A stretch of DNA of 64,000 bases from Glycine soja (lineage: Eukaryota > Streptophyta > Magnoliopsida > Fabales > Fabaceae), in assembly GCF_004193775.1 (NCBI RefSeq), contig NC_041005.1, positions 17,641,865-17,705,864 on the forward strand. Reading direction: 5' to 3'. Position numbers and translations under genes: made by a program. Below are positions 23,270-35,140 of this stretch, in pieces. The notes below the pieces were generated by a model that did no database searches, was not told the origin of the DNA, and saw nothing but the letters and a program-made list of their open reading frames with translations. Each line of letters starts with the position of its first letter. The stretch's first letter is position 1.

Positions 23270-24287
23270 TGTGAATGTATGAATACATGATTTTGATAAT
23301 GTCAAAGAATAATCAAATAAGGTTGCTTTCAAGATCACTTCAACAAACATTCAAAGGTTAAGCATTGCTTCAAGATTAAGACAAGGTTGCTTCAACAAAC
23401 AAGCATTGCTTCAAGATTCATTCAAGATCAGCTTTTGCCTCAAAACACATTGTTTCCAACATGTTAAGGCTCTAGTAATCGATTACCAGGCAGTATAATC
23501 GATTACCAGAAGACAAGTTTGCAAATTAGCTTAAAATGATTTGAAATTTGAATTTTGAATGTGTAATGGATTACCAGCAACAGAACTCTTGTAATTCAAA
23601 TTGAAAAGTCATGATCATTCAAAATAACCGTGTAATCGATTACCAACGAAGAATTTCAGAAAAAAGATTTTTGAAAAGACATAACTCTTCAAACTATTTT
23701 GAAAAGGCACGAAGGGCCTATATATATTTTTGTCTGACTTAGAAAAGAAAGAGAGAGATATTCTAAGAGAACTTCATTGTCAAATGCCCTCTCAACAACT
23801 CTTGGACAAACACTTGCAAATCTATTGAGAGTTCATCCAGGAACATCAAATTATATTATCCACTCTAAAGGAGAGAAATCTTTCTATTCATCTCAGAAAG
23901 TAAGTTGTAATCAAGAGACTGGTTGTCTCTTGAATTGTTAGTGTCCTGAACACAAGGGAAAGAGATTCCTTGGGTGTTCAGAAGTTGTAAAAAGGATTTT
24001 TACAAAGTTAGTGAAAATCTCAAGTGGGTTGCTTGAGGACTGGATGTAGGTACGGAAAGTGGCCAAACCAGTATAAATTGAGTTTGCATTTATCTCTTCC
24101 CTTATCTTATTTATTTTATTGCAATCAATTTTGTCTTGCACATTTAAATAACATTATTAAATTGATTGTTGCTTCTTCTTCTGCATTCTGAGCCTATTAT
24201 TTGAAAGTGGGTTAAAAGTTTGTCAGTAGGAAATTTTGAAACTTAATTCACCCCCGCTCTTAAGTTATTGAGGCCACTTGTCCAACA
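23270..24287 (+). mobile_element. Solo LTR B (nested in D, same family as A)
   Basis: It starts TGTGAATGTATGAATACATG and ends GGCCACTTGTCCAACA, 1018 bp, with TSD AACCT at 23265..23269 and 24288..24292. It aligns with LTR A along its length, including the TAATCGATTACCAG motifs and the 'gaacacaaggga' and 'ctcaagtgg' blocks. Confidence 0.92.
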
Positions 24288-24634
24288 AACCTCGTGCTAG
24301 AGGACATTGGGACACAATGCTCTGATAGGATGTGACATTGGAGGATGTGTTTCTATTTTAATTGCATGATGTTCCAAACATGTATTTTTCTTTATTTTAT
24401 TCCGTTACTTAACTTGAGTTCTTTTGTAAACTTGGACAACCTTGTTTTGAGCCAGATATGTTTTTAATAAGTTTTATTGGTAACAGTGAAACGAATGTGA
24501 CTCTTTTACCCTTGTGAATTTGTTTAAGCAATTTGAGTAAAATTGATTTAATAAAATTCCAGATTTTTATATCTTATTCTTAATTATATGTATGTCGAGG
24601 TAGAGGGTGTCACATTTATGATTTTTTGTTGATT

Positions 24635-24745
24635 CAACATAGAGTGAGATTCGGAAAGTACAAGAGAGATTTAGATTTATTATAGAGGGAATGAGAAAAC
24701 TTGCAGGCTGTATGGAGCCCTGATGCCAAATTAATTGTTATTCTT
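24635..24745 (+). pseudogene. RIC1: RIC1-like (Rab6-GEF subunit) exon fragment
   Basis: The frame reads QHRVRFGKYKRDLDLL, stop, RE, stop, then ENLQAVWSPDAKLIVIL, followed by a donor-like GTAAGT. This is the conserved N-terminal beta-propeller segment of plant RIC1-like guanine nucleotide exchange factor subunits (family form HRVRLGKYKRD...ENLQAVWSPDAKLI). Two stops within it show that it is dead. It lies just outside the solo-LTR stack and inside the CACTA-like right end. Confidence 0.72.
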
Positions 24746-25012
24746 GTAAGTTTGCTAGTATATTGGTATATGATTGGATTTATGCAATGAATGATCAACT
24801 TTACATTATCTTTGAAGGATAAATCTGTATCCATTTGATTATGTAAATGTTTTACATAATAACTATTGGTATTTGTCATATTATGGGTTATTAATTATTA
24901 TGGCAATTAAGTGTCTACATGGTTTCTTTTTACCCCACTTGCCTTATCTAAATTCTAAAGTCATATGTAATAATTGTATATTGTTGAATAAATCATTCTG
25001 TTTCTATATATC

Positions 25013-25301
25013 ATGACAATAAAAAGAAACATGTTTTCTAAGACGATTGCTAAAGACGGTTTTTCTGGCAACCATCTTAGAAAATGGACTTTCTAAGACA
25101 GTTTTTTTGGAACAACCTTCTTAGAAATATCAAATTTTTAACATTTTTTATGTTTAATAAATTAATAGACGACTTCGTGAAGACAATTTTAAAATCGTCG
25201 TGAAAAGTGTTCACTTTTCATGATGGTGATTTCAAAGACGATTTTAGAATCGTCAAGAAATGTGTTAAAGAACCGACGTGGAAAACTTTTTTCTAGTAGT
25301 G
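25013..25301. mobile_element. CACTA-type right terminus with subterminal repeats
   Basis: It ends TTTTTTCTAGTAGTG, the inverse of the CACTACTAGAAAA terminus of many legume CACTA elements. Subterminal repeats include TAAGACGATTGCTAAAGACG, AAATCGTCGTGAAAAG and a hairpin-forming AAAGACGATTTTAGAATCGTC. It is either the right end of the large composite or a small independent element whose left end is degraded near 25013. Confidence 0.75.
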
Positions 25302-28300
25302 GCTTTTGAGACCAAACTAGATATATGCTACCTTTTTCCTAGTGTCAAAATTCCTCTTCCTTTATCTAAAATAACAATTAATGTATCATTATTAATAGGT
25401 CAAATTAATCTTGATACCCAAAACCAATAAACTTCTCTAGTCTCATTCAGCCCAATCATCCACGACCATGACTCTAGGGCAAATATGAATCCAAATTTCT
25501 CAATTTGTAATGAAGGACCACTTTGAAAAGAATCTCCTGGATATGATGGAGTCATCCACATACATGTTATAACATTGTACATGAGATATATTGAGTGAGG
25601 TAAAGATTCTAGTGTAGATATATTGGTGATGAGACATATCATTGACCATCTCTTTTTTTTTTTTTTTTGTCTCACAGATTTCTTGAATCCAGTATAGTTA
25701 ATCTTCAACCAATGATCATGGCTAATCCCATTACCACACATTGTGACCAGGATCCACTGACCATGATTGATGCAATGTGCAACTTCACTTTGAGAGTGTA
25801 CAATGCATTCACTTAAAAATGTTTCAAACTTGCATGCTAGAGGAAACTTACCTATAATGTTAGTGGTGACTTTCATTATAATATTAGAAGATATTTGATT
25901 CCTAAGGGTAAGGTGTGAGGGCATAAAGGTCTTTGCCACTTTATTGTTTTTGGTTAACATACATAATATTTATCCATTTTGTTTATGATTTTTTATTAAC
26001 ATTGTATGAGTGTAAACGGCCAAATATATATCAATAATAATTAATCTTTATTGAAAAATTTAATTAATTATCTTTAATAAGATTTTTCTTTCAATTACAT
26101 GTTTTCATCTATAAGACTTAAATTCAACCTTATTTAAAGAATTTAAACTCAATTTCTTGTGAACCATTATAAAATATGTAATGAATACCTAAACCATACG
26201 GTACCTCATTTCAAAGTAGTATTAATTAGTGTAAAAAGTGAATTATTTCTTTGTTTATTTTACGGCAGAAATGTCTTATATATTTCTTGTAACTAGTGCT
26301 TAGATTCAAACATACACCGTTGAAATTTAAGAATTATTTTTTACCAAATTAAAAAATGATATTGATTGCACATGACTTCAAATTGAATGCTTGGACCTGG
26401 TTGTATTGTTCCAAGAAAGTACATCATTAAAACATTAAGTAAATTTTTAGTCTTTTATCATATATTTTTTTTAATTCATGCGAATTAAATTTAGATATTA
26501 AAAAATTTACAATAATTCATATGCTGCAATCAACTGGGTTAGATTAAATTGACTTTTTCATTATATCTATTTTGTGAAATATTTGCGACCGTCTTAAAAT
26601 TTCATCTAAAAGACTTCGGAGCGTAAATGTCTTTTTTCCTATGAGCATGCTTAAGATATCTAATTATTTACCAACTGTATTGGACCTTAATGGGTGTAGC
26701 ATAAATCTCTTCTTTTAATTAAAGAGTAACGATTGCTATTTTTGCCGCATGCAAATGATATTTACAGCGAATAATGAAAGTATATATACAACCAATATTT
26801 TTAGTAGTTGGGAATACCAAAATATCATTGAGCATTGGTTTGGGCCGGTTTAGGAAGAATATACTATACTGAAGCCTACTTGCTAGATAATACAAAAACA
26901 ATAGTTCCATATAGGGTGGTGGCAATTTAAAACCAAGTTGCTAGCATCACTACACCGACTTGAAATATGCTTTGGTATGCTTTAGCCGTACTCCAAAATG
27001 GATTTAGATACTTAGTCATTCCCTAGATTAAATCATAATAATTTCTTAATGAAATACACTGAAGTATATTTATATTTAATATAACAATTTAAACCCATAA
27101 GAAACATGTTCATACTAATAACTCAGGCCATTTCATGCATGGCACAATAGCTAATGATGTTGAATGTTCAAGTTCTCAAACCATATTACAATTTAATTAG
27201 TTAGATATAAGAAGCAATAATATATTTTGTACATGACAGCATGACGTTGTTGAACTCTCAAAATGAAAAAAATAGAAGTGAATATTGAATTTGAAAACAA
27301 AACCAAAAAAAGAAGTGAAGGCATGGAATTGAAGACCGGCAATTATGACAGGAACAAAGTAATTAATGCTAATCTTATTGTTGCTCAGATGAAAGATAGG
27401 AGACATGCAAACTCATTTGCCATAAGGCTATCGCAAGAACTAGGAAAATCTAGTTTGTAACTCTAAAAATAAACAAACACACACAGCAATTAAGTTGAAA
27501 GTTGAAAAATTGAAGGCATGAGGTTTGCTTGCAAGTTGCAACTTAACCAAGATATGAAACCTGCTAGATATGAAAAACACTTTTTATTATCTGCATCTCT
27601 GAGCCAAAACATAAACCCTATCTTTAGGTTCTTTTCTCTGACTCAATACCAATCAGTAGAAGGGTCATTTGTTATAACTAGTGGTCCAAAGACCTGAAAA
27701 AAGTTCATTGTGTCCTGCATCACAGTATACCAATAAGCCTTTTCAAGAACAAAGTTCTGGTCTAATCATTCATTACTGCTTTTGGAAAAAGGGTTAATGA
27801 AAGTCTCTGTCACTTGCACATGAACAAACAGATAGTACTTAAATTACTTTAATTGTTATGGAATTTGTGAATGTTGCATGTGGCCAAGCAGATGAAGTAG
27901 CTAGCTAGACTCAGCCCACGTGTTTACTTTTGCCAAAGGATCAAACTCCATACTAGTATCCTTTTTTGTATGAAACATGGCCAAACTTAGCAGCTAAAGA
28001 TATCGCCCTCTATACCATAATTAGTATTTAATGATTAGAGGGAAAACGCTGAAGCCTGTAGTAAATCATATAGGATTTGACTATTTATATGTGAAGTGTA
28101 CCAAGTGAGAGGCAGATTAAAATTGATGGTCAAGATTATACTTAAAAAACAATTTTAATCTTACATAAGTAGTTATATGATAAAAAATTAAATTAATTCT
28201 TTTCACCTGTCATGCTCTCACTAGTAACTAAATAAGCCACCTGTATACATATAGAAGTACTTAAAACAATCTTAACCATACATCTATAGTTATATCATCA

Positions 28301-29440
28301 AGGTTATAAACTAAACAGAAACTTATGTAGTTATTGTTATTGATGGAAGAGACGATACATTGTTTTTGGGCCGTCTAAGTAACCGTTATCAAACACAAAA
28401 TAAAAGAAGAAAATAAGAATATAAAATAAATGAAGTTATTCCCACAAGTTAACTATTATAAAAGTTCTCTAGTTGAACTTCTTCAAAAGTTGATGTCCAC
28501 AAGTTAATTTTGACTTATAGAAGAAGTTCAATTCGTTTTATCTTCTTCATTTCTTCTTCTATAAGTGTTAATGGATAAGTTTATCTAAAAAAAACTGTCA
28601 GAAACCTAGTAGTCAGGGGAGGGGAGGGGCCCCAAAGGTGAAAAAAGTGTAGTAGGTAATCTACGTGACCTATCCATCTGATTTAGAACAAACAATAATC
28701 ATTGTACGGGTGAAACTGGCCAGCTAGAGTGTTGGAATATTGTTCAGGACAAACAAAATTCACAATTAAGATCACCTGCAATGATGGAAAACCAAAGGGG
28801 GAGCTTGGACAAGATATTGTGGTGTGTGGTGCATTCCTGAATGCTTTGATACCTGGTTGAGCTTGGACCCACTAAAGACCATGCAAGCAAAGAGAATCAA
28901 ATAAAGTTAGCCATTAGCTGACCTAGTTGATGGGGGTTTCTCAATCTCACATACGTTTTTAGTATCTGAACCACAACTGAAATTCACAGTTTAATACTAA
29001 CATGTTAGTTGGTCGTGTCTATTTCCTCAACCACGTGATATCTCTAAGGTGCTAAACAAAACACATTAATATATCATCAACTTGAGGAAGTGTTCTCAAC
29101 TCAAAACTGTTTATTATCAATGTGTGGAGTTTCTCTAAGGCTCTTAATTATATCCACAAGCTTGAAACATAAGAAAGTACAATAACGTGATTAGATTTGT
29201 ATATCAAGAAAAGTAAATGGGGGAAGCCAAAAAAAGTAAAAACAAAAAAACTAGTGTGCATTTGGTAAGTTCTATCAATTCCCTCACTTATTTTTACTGT
29301 TTGAAGATACTGATTCTCCCATAATGCTGCTCAACTTCTTGATCCTGTTCTATTATGTGGTTCCTGAGGAGACAAATCATTCAAATTCTACTTCATTTTT
29401 GCAAGATTTGCATTCCAACTGGCTCCACCCCACCTCACTC
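25302..29440. other. Intergenic region without a recognisable gene
   Basis: A minus-strand open frame of 186 codons (25400..25960) is not recognised. It includes a translated A-run (25655-25670 on the plus strand) and has no family motif, so it is probably chance. The remainder is AT-rich, with a MITE-like relic near 28440-28600. A low-complexity GGGGAGGGGAGGGGCCCC at about 28617 has no obvious role. Confidence 0.5.
28440..28600. repeat. MITE-like interspersed repeat copy
   Basis: Words such as 'taagttaattttgacttata' and 'ggataagtttatctaaa' match the repeat in the last intron of the choline kinase (8101-8310, 8501-8700) and in the RADIALIS-like intron (30040-30370). Boundaries and TSDs were not resolved. 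Confidence 0.5.
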
Positions 29441-29451
29441 TCCAATTCTTG

Positions 29452-29460
29452 TTATAAAAG
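29452..29460 (+). promoter_or_regulatory. TATA box of the RADIALIS-like gene
   Basis: TTATAAAAG lies about 165 bases upstream of the ATG, leaving a 5' UTR of about 135 bases. It is the only good TATA in the upstream few hundred bases. Confidence 0.65.
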
Positions 29461-29625
29461 GAGCACACATTGTTTCCTCTCTTCAATATCAACTCTTCAA
29501 CAATTCCTTGGAGTCCTATTCAATAGACTCACTTTCTTCCGCTTTTTTTTAACACCCTTTGAGTTAGATCATTCTCTGAGTGATCCTCAAACCTAAACTT
29601 TTTTGTTGATCATTGTCTTCAAGAA

Positions 29626-30542
29626 ATGGCATCTAGCTCAATGTCATCCACTGGCTCATGGAGTACCAAGGACAACAAGGCCTTCGAAAGGGCTCTAGCT
29701 GTGTATGACAAGGACACTCCCGACCGTTGGTACAATGTTGCTAAGGCTGTTGGAGGAGGGAAGACTCCAGAGGAAGTGAAGAGGCACTATGAGCTCCTTC
29801 TCAGGGATGTTAGGTACATTGAATCAGGGAAAGTGCCATTCCCATACAAGCAAAGTGGAGGGTCTGAAGAAGAGAAAAGGTAGGACATTCTATGTCTTTT
29901 ATTATCTGTGAGTAAACTAGCTTTAAAAAATTCATGTCACTATGTCCCCCCACATGCTGCTATTAAACAAATGCTATTTCATCTTTTTTTTATCCAATTT
30001 GAATAATTTTTCCATGAGTATTTATAAAAAAAGAAGTTATGATAAAATGAGTTTAGTTTCTTCCATAAGTTAAAATTAACTTATACATTTCAATTATCCA
30101 GTTAAGAGAATTTCTATAAAAGTTGAGTGCATAAGTTGATTTTTATTTACGAGAAAAACTCAATTTATTTTACTTTCTTATTTTCTTCACATAAAAATGT
30201 TTATTGAAAAAATTATTAAAACAAGACCTAGAATGTTTTTGAGTGGACAACTTAATAAGGTGTGTATAAAAGCTTGACCCTTAAGCCTAGGTAAGTTGAA
30301 AATAACTTATGGGAAGGTAATAATTCATAAGCCACTTTCATAAGTCAAATAAGCTTTTTATGAGTTCTTCCAAATGACCCCTAAATATTTACATGTGTTA
30401 CACAAAGCATCCATTAAATTCTTGGACGAATCATTTTTCAACCACAAAGCAGAAGTTGCTGTTGCATTAGTTAAATTATATATACATTGTTTATGGTCTC
30501 TTGCTTTAAATTTGCAGGCTGAGAAACATGAAGCTCCAGTGA
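29626..30542 (+). CDS. RL: RADIALIS-like single-SANT/MYB protein
   Basis: A small plant nuclear protein of the RADIALIS/RSM family. These have one MYB/SANT repeat and in several species act by competing with larger MYB partners. Exons are 29626..29879 and 30518..30542, joined across a GT-AG intron in phase 2, giving 92 aa. The SANT repeat covers about residues 11-64 ([48 protein letters not shown]) and is followed by the family tail [10 protein letters not shown] and, from the second exon, LRNMKLQ. Length and exon layout are normal for the family. A reader stopping at the first in-frame TAG (29881-29883) would miss the second exon. Which paralogue it is, and its developmental role, cannot be told from sequence. 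Confidence 0.95.
30040..30370. repeat. MITE-like relic in the RADIALIS-like intron
   Basis: The sequence contains 'ccataagttaaaattaactt' and later 'aaataacttatgggaagg', related to the repeat at 8101-8700 and 28440. It accounts for about half of the intron. Confidence 0.5.
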
Positions 30543-30750
30543 CCAATTGGCATCAAGAACAAAGAATTTTCTGATTTTCACCATCTAGCAATTTTTCTAT
30601 AATGCCAGTGCTACGTAATAAGTAGTGCTAGTGACGTAGTAGGATTAGAATATATATTATTCATAAGAATCGTATCCGATGATTCCATGTTGTATTGTCG
30701 TTGAAGCAACCTTAAAGAGTCAACGACTCTGTCTAAGTTCCAATCATATT

Positions 30751-30756
30751 AATAAA
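30751..30756 (+). terminator. Poly(A) signal of the RADIALIS-like gene
   Basis: A canonical AATAAA lies about 210 bases after the stop codon, followed by a T-rich region. Confidence 0.7.
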
Positions 30757-30779
30757 GTTTCAATTTTATGCGCTTATGT

Positions 30780-32794
30780 TGTCATTTACAAAAGTGTATC
30801 AGTTTTTTTTTTTTTTCATTAATAGGAATCGAACTCAAATGTCAGAGTTTTAACCGAACTAGACTTCCTCATAATGTATCAATTTATCCAGTTACACAAA
30901 AAGTAATTTAAATAGGTAGAGGAATCAAATCTTAATCGCTAAAATGATATCAAGAAAAAGAAATAGACATAGGCATAGGAAACTTTATTGAATAATAGAA
31001 AAAAATAAAGGAATGCAATTGCTGACACACATATATAGAAAGAAACGATTTTAATTAATAATATAATTTAAATTTACCTGTCAATATATTATTATTATAA
31101 TATAAAATAATGTGCTGAATAAAAATTTATAATATATATTGTTATATATATTGTATGAATTAATATATTAATATATTTACGTATATTATATATTATATAT
31201 AAATCTTTTATATTCTTTCATAATAATATTATATATAGTATGTAATATGGTGAGCATTATAATAAATATTCTTGCTATATATAATATAATTATATATAAT
31301 AGTTATTATAATATTTAACATGTTACATTATTATTAAAAAATTTAAAATCCTTTAAAATCCTAATTCAATACACTCAAATGGTTGTTAGTAATGTGAGTT
31401 ATAAGTGGGTGAATTTTACTTAAATAAAAAATAAAATTTGACCCTACAAACAATTACTTTCTTTGTCCTTTTTATAAGAAAAAAGTTTTAGTGTATTTTT
31501 ACACTAAAACTTGCTTCTTATAATAAGGGTTGGAGGTAGCATATCAAGATAAAATAATTTTTATTGCATTTTAATTCGTATGTTTTAGTTTACTTGTGAT
31601 TTTTTATCCATCTAATTATAATTACTTGCATTTAATTTTCATAATTTTGTGATTGTAAATATTAAGACCAGATCTATCCTAAATTCTGTCGAATAATTAA
31701 GGAAATATATAGAAAATACGACATGAAATTGATTTGTATGTATTGACAATTTGAAAATAACTTGTGTGGGATTATTATAGCTTAACCAATTATCTCAAAT
31801 TCAAATATCAAATAAATACTCATAAATAATAAGTTGAACAATATTATATCCAATAAAAAAATACTCGTGGTTCACAAAAAGTTGACAAAGAAAAGAATAT
31901 TAAATATGAAATAAAGATAAATCCAAATTGTATAAATGAAATGAAAATCATTTTATCTTCTCAAACATTTGTCTCTTATATAAAAGATTGTTTAATTTAT
32001 GCATAAATTCTATTTTTTTTATAAGGGAAAGAGTATAAAAAAACATAAATACGCTTTAAGATGTATTAATTGACAAACTCTTTTATATACTTAATTTATT
32101 GTAAAATCTATTAATGAAATGAACTCATTTTTTATGCAAGTGGATGTATTTATTGGCCAATTAACATGTCATATTCATTGGTGAATTTTTTTTTTGGGGG
32201 AACTTTGGTGAGATTTTTTGTATCCCTTTGAATAATGCATAGTGTCATATAATATTTATCACTACTATTTTTTTATGGATATTTTTAGAATAAAATTTAA
32301 AATTTTATATTATTAATTAAAATTAATTAACTTTTCTTTGAATAAATTGATGTACAATTTATTAATTGACTTTTCTTTGTCTCCTGAATTTATAGCATTA
32401 TCTCTATCTTATATTGTCTCCTGAATATAGCATTATCTCTATCTTCTATTGTCTCCTAAATATAGCATTATCTCTATCTTCTATTGTCTCTTGTAGTAGC
32501 TCTGCGACAGAGCTCTGTACCATTTATTATCATTGCCCAGGAAAAAGTTTACTCTTTTAAGGTAAATATTTTTCTTTTTTCCGCGGATAAATGTTCAGCC
32601 ACAAGTGGAGACAAAAAATAACTAATAACCACAAAACAAATAAGCAAGGATAGAATGGGCCATGCCATAAAAATACTCAATATAATTCTCATACTATAAA
32701 ATTGCAACTACAAAACATTATTAATTTGATTCAAATTTGGTCCACTTTGTAGTTAGAATAGTAACCCAAAAATATTAACATCACACTTTCTTTA
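30780..32794. other. Very AT-rich intergenic DNA up to the MULE target site
   Basis: No gene is recognisable. There are long runs of 'tatata' and 'aataat' type sequence at 31060-31330 and a short tandem array at 32379-32484. The stretch ends with the MULE target CTTTCTTTA (32786..32794). Confidence 0.55.
32379..32484. repeat. Three-copy 35-bp tandem repeat
   Basis: The unit TGTCTCCTGAATATAGCATT followed by ATCTCTATCTTCTAT occurs three times almost unchanged, with the start of a fourth copy (TGTCTCTTG). Confidence 0.92.
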
Positions 32795-33159
32795 GAGTGC
32801 TGCTAGGTGCACCCAGCAGTTTTGTTGGTGCACCCAGTAATTATTGTGAAAAGTCCTTTAAGTCCCTTAGTGTTTTTTGCTTCTCTCGCCTCTCTCTCTC
32901 CCGCACACGCTCTTCTTCTTCCTCCAACGGTTCTGCTTCTTCAGTTTTCTTCTTCCTCCCACGCAGCTTCTTCATTCTTTTTCTTCTTCTTCGCCGCCAT
33001 CGCCGCCATTGTTGCCGTGTTTAGGAGGAAGGTGTGGGTCTTCGCGTTTGTGGTGTGGGTCTTCGCGTTTCTGCTTCTTCTTCGAGGTAAGTTTGTCGTT
33101 CGCGTTTTGGTTTTTGCCGGTGATGGCGGAAACCGCTGTCGGGAAGTTGCTGGGTTGTT

Positions 33160-33295
33160 TACGGATCACTTGATCCATAAGCATTTTCCGAATCAAGTTG
33201 ATCCGGAAGATGCTTACGGATCAAGTGATCCGTAAAGCATATTAAGTAGTTTATGATCACTTGATCCGTAAAATACTCACAGTTCATTTTAAAAA
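33160..33295. repeat. Left subterminal cluster of TTACGGATCAA palindromes
   Basis: Several copies of the palindromic unit TACGGATCAAGTGATCCGTA and variants (ACTTGATCC, AATCAAGTTGATCCGG) are packed in about 135 bases. The same motif is clustered just inside the other end of the element (37880-37950). Confidence 0.9.
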
Positions 33296-34389
33296 TTGCC
33301 AATTATTTGATACATTGTGAGCTTTTTTTGAAATTAGGAATTTTGGTTATTAGGATCACCTCTGAATGTATGCTAAATATTTGATAAATATTGTCATTTT
33401 GGAGAATATCTATTGTTTCAATTTGATTTAATGCGAATATGTAATTGCCTTTGATGTAATTGCCACTTAGAACTGAATGTGGTATCGGAAAACTGATTCA
33501 AACGCCTAGACAACCTCAGCAAATTAAGTTCAAAAGTAACATGATTAGGACAAATCCCTAAAACTTGATTAAATGTTGATCCTTGAGAGAAAAAGGAAAA
33601 TGGGAAATCATTGCTTCACCTAACTCACCTGTCTAATGTCTATGAATTTCTTTTGCTCCCTCTAAAGCTCAAAGGCCTGCAATCATTTCATTCTTCAAAA
33701 AGCAACCCAACCTCCTTTGCTTTGAACAAAGACAATGAATTTTATTCATGTCTTAAAAGGAGAAAACATTCATTATCCGGTGGTCACACTACTAACTTCA
33801 ATTTCAACGTTCACAACATATTTAGGACTAGCATTATTAGCTTTTTTTATAGAACAGGTCAACAAAAACATATTGGTCAATGTGGATTATTTCTAGATAG
33901 AATGCTATAAGGACAATCAATTAGTGTATATAGAAAACATTTAGAGAGAAAGTTTTATAAGGGTTAGGAGAACAATTAATCCAAATCCTATAATGATTGC
34001 AACTTTTACTAGCTATTCTTATTTCTATTTCAGACTGAACATCAATATTGTTCTATATATTAATATATATTGTTCTTAGATGGAATTGTCACAAGCAGTA
34101 TAACAAGGAATGGTCCTAGTTGTGGTAGCCAACAAGGGAGGGAATTGACATTGATATCATAATGAAGTGAACATGTTATGGCAATTGAATTAGTTTAAAG
34201 TAGTGGGTTACTTCTATTAGAGTCATCCAAATTTGTACATTTTAGTAAGAATTTAAGTCTTCTTCTGCACTTGTTCAAGTTAGCTATTTTATTCCTTCAC
34301 TCAATCCTCTAATGGGTTCTATTCTAGCTTTGGTGGATTATAAAAATAGAACAAAACACAATATTGTGTTGATAAATGGTATATTTTGA

Positions 34390-35010
34390 TTCTATTTCGT
34401 TTATCCACACACATCAAACTCTATCTTAGCATTAATTCCTAATTTTCGTTTATCCACACACATCAAACACATCAATCCTGGTTTGATTCTATTTCGTTTA
34501 TCCACACACATCATTCCTTCATGAATCATTGTTTCTCAGATTCATAAAGCTCAACAAGTTTCTCTCTAAGCATTTGAGATGTTGTTGACCATTGTTTATG
34601 CTTAGTTTATTTATCCACACACATTTGAGATGCTTTTGACCACAAAACAACACCTTCCTGAATCAAGGTCAATACCACTAAGCATTTGAGATGTTGTTGA
34701 CCATTGTTTATGCTTAGTTTGTTTATCCACACACATTTGAGATGTTGTTGACCATTGTTTATGCTTAGTTTATTTATCCACACACATTTGAGATGCTTTT
34801 GACCACAAAACAACACCTTCCTGAATCAAGGTCAATACCACTAAGCATTTGAGATGTTGTTGACCATTGTTTATGCTTAGTTTGTTTATCCACACACATT
34901 TGAGATGTTGTTGACCATAAAACAACACCTTCCTGAATCAAGGTCAATACCACTAAGCATTTGAGATGATGTTGACCATTGTTTGTCAGATTCATAAAGC
35001 TCAGCAAGTT
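34390..35010. repeat. Minisatellite inside the MULE
   Basis: Units of 112 bp start CTAAGCATTTGAGATG at about 34566, 34678, 34841 and 34953, with one internal 51-bp partial duplication. Each unit carries an inverted pair ACTAAGCA/TGCTTAGT. Upstream, 'gtttatccacacacatca' is repeated several times (34398-34515). Confidence 0.9.
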
Positions 35011-35140
35011 TCTCTCTAATAAGTAAAACATATGATAAAACAACAAGTGGCCATTAGAGTAATTGAATTGAGTTAACCAAATGCTTGAATTTCGAGAAAA
35101 TGAAATGAGTGATGGATTTTGCGATACTCATTTGCAGATC

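Larger units (their letters stand above)
19042..24614 (+). mobile_element. Solo LTR D, split by two younger solo LTRs
   Basis: It starts TGTAATATCC, ends GAGGGTGTCACA, and is flanked by TTTAT on both sides (19037..19041 and 24615..24619). A TATA-like CTATAAATAG near 19305 suggests plus orientation. Without the nested insertions it is about 2.45 kb. No internal retroviral genes are present, so it is a recombination remnant of a long-LTR element. A relative in the opposite orientation begins at 61353 and shares many words with it (for example the region of 20500-20800). Confidence 0.88.
10288..25301. mobile_element. Putative CACTA-type element carrying six gene fragments (composite)
   Basis: The right end TTTTTTCTAGTAGTG at 25287..25301 is the inverse of the CACTA terminus CACTACTAGAAAA, and is preceded by repeated 'gacg' motifs (AAAGACGATTTTAGAATCGTC and relatives). 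Near 10288 the sequence CTACATAGAATCAAAGACGG resembles a damaged copy of that terminus, followed by similar motifs. Between them lie pieces of at least six unrelated genes with introns. Removing the later insertions (the gypsy element, the solo-LTR stack and the SINE) leaves about 4.4 kb. Gene-fragment-rich CACTA elements are known in soybean. The right end is convincing; the left end, and therefore the single-element reading, is an inference. The right-hand repeats may instead belong to a separate element of about 290 bp (25013..25301). Confidence 0.42.

Noticed and set aside
20917..24287. LTRs A and B as the two LTRs of a single element
   Set aside because: Each has its own distinct TSD (TGATT and AACCT), and the DNA between them matches host LTR D with no retroelement genes.
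32797..33235. Open frames rich in Ser/Phe at the left end of the MULE
   Set aside because: They translate CT-rich leader-like sequence and the palindrome cluster; no domain and overlapping frames of equal quality.
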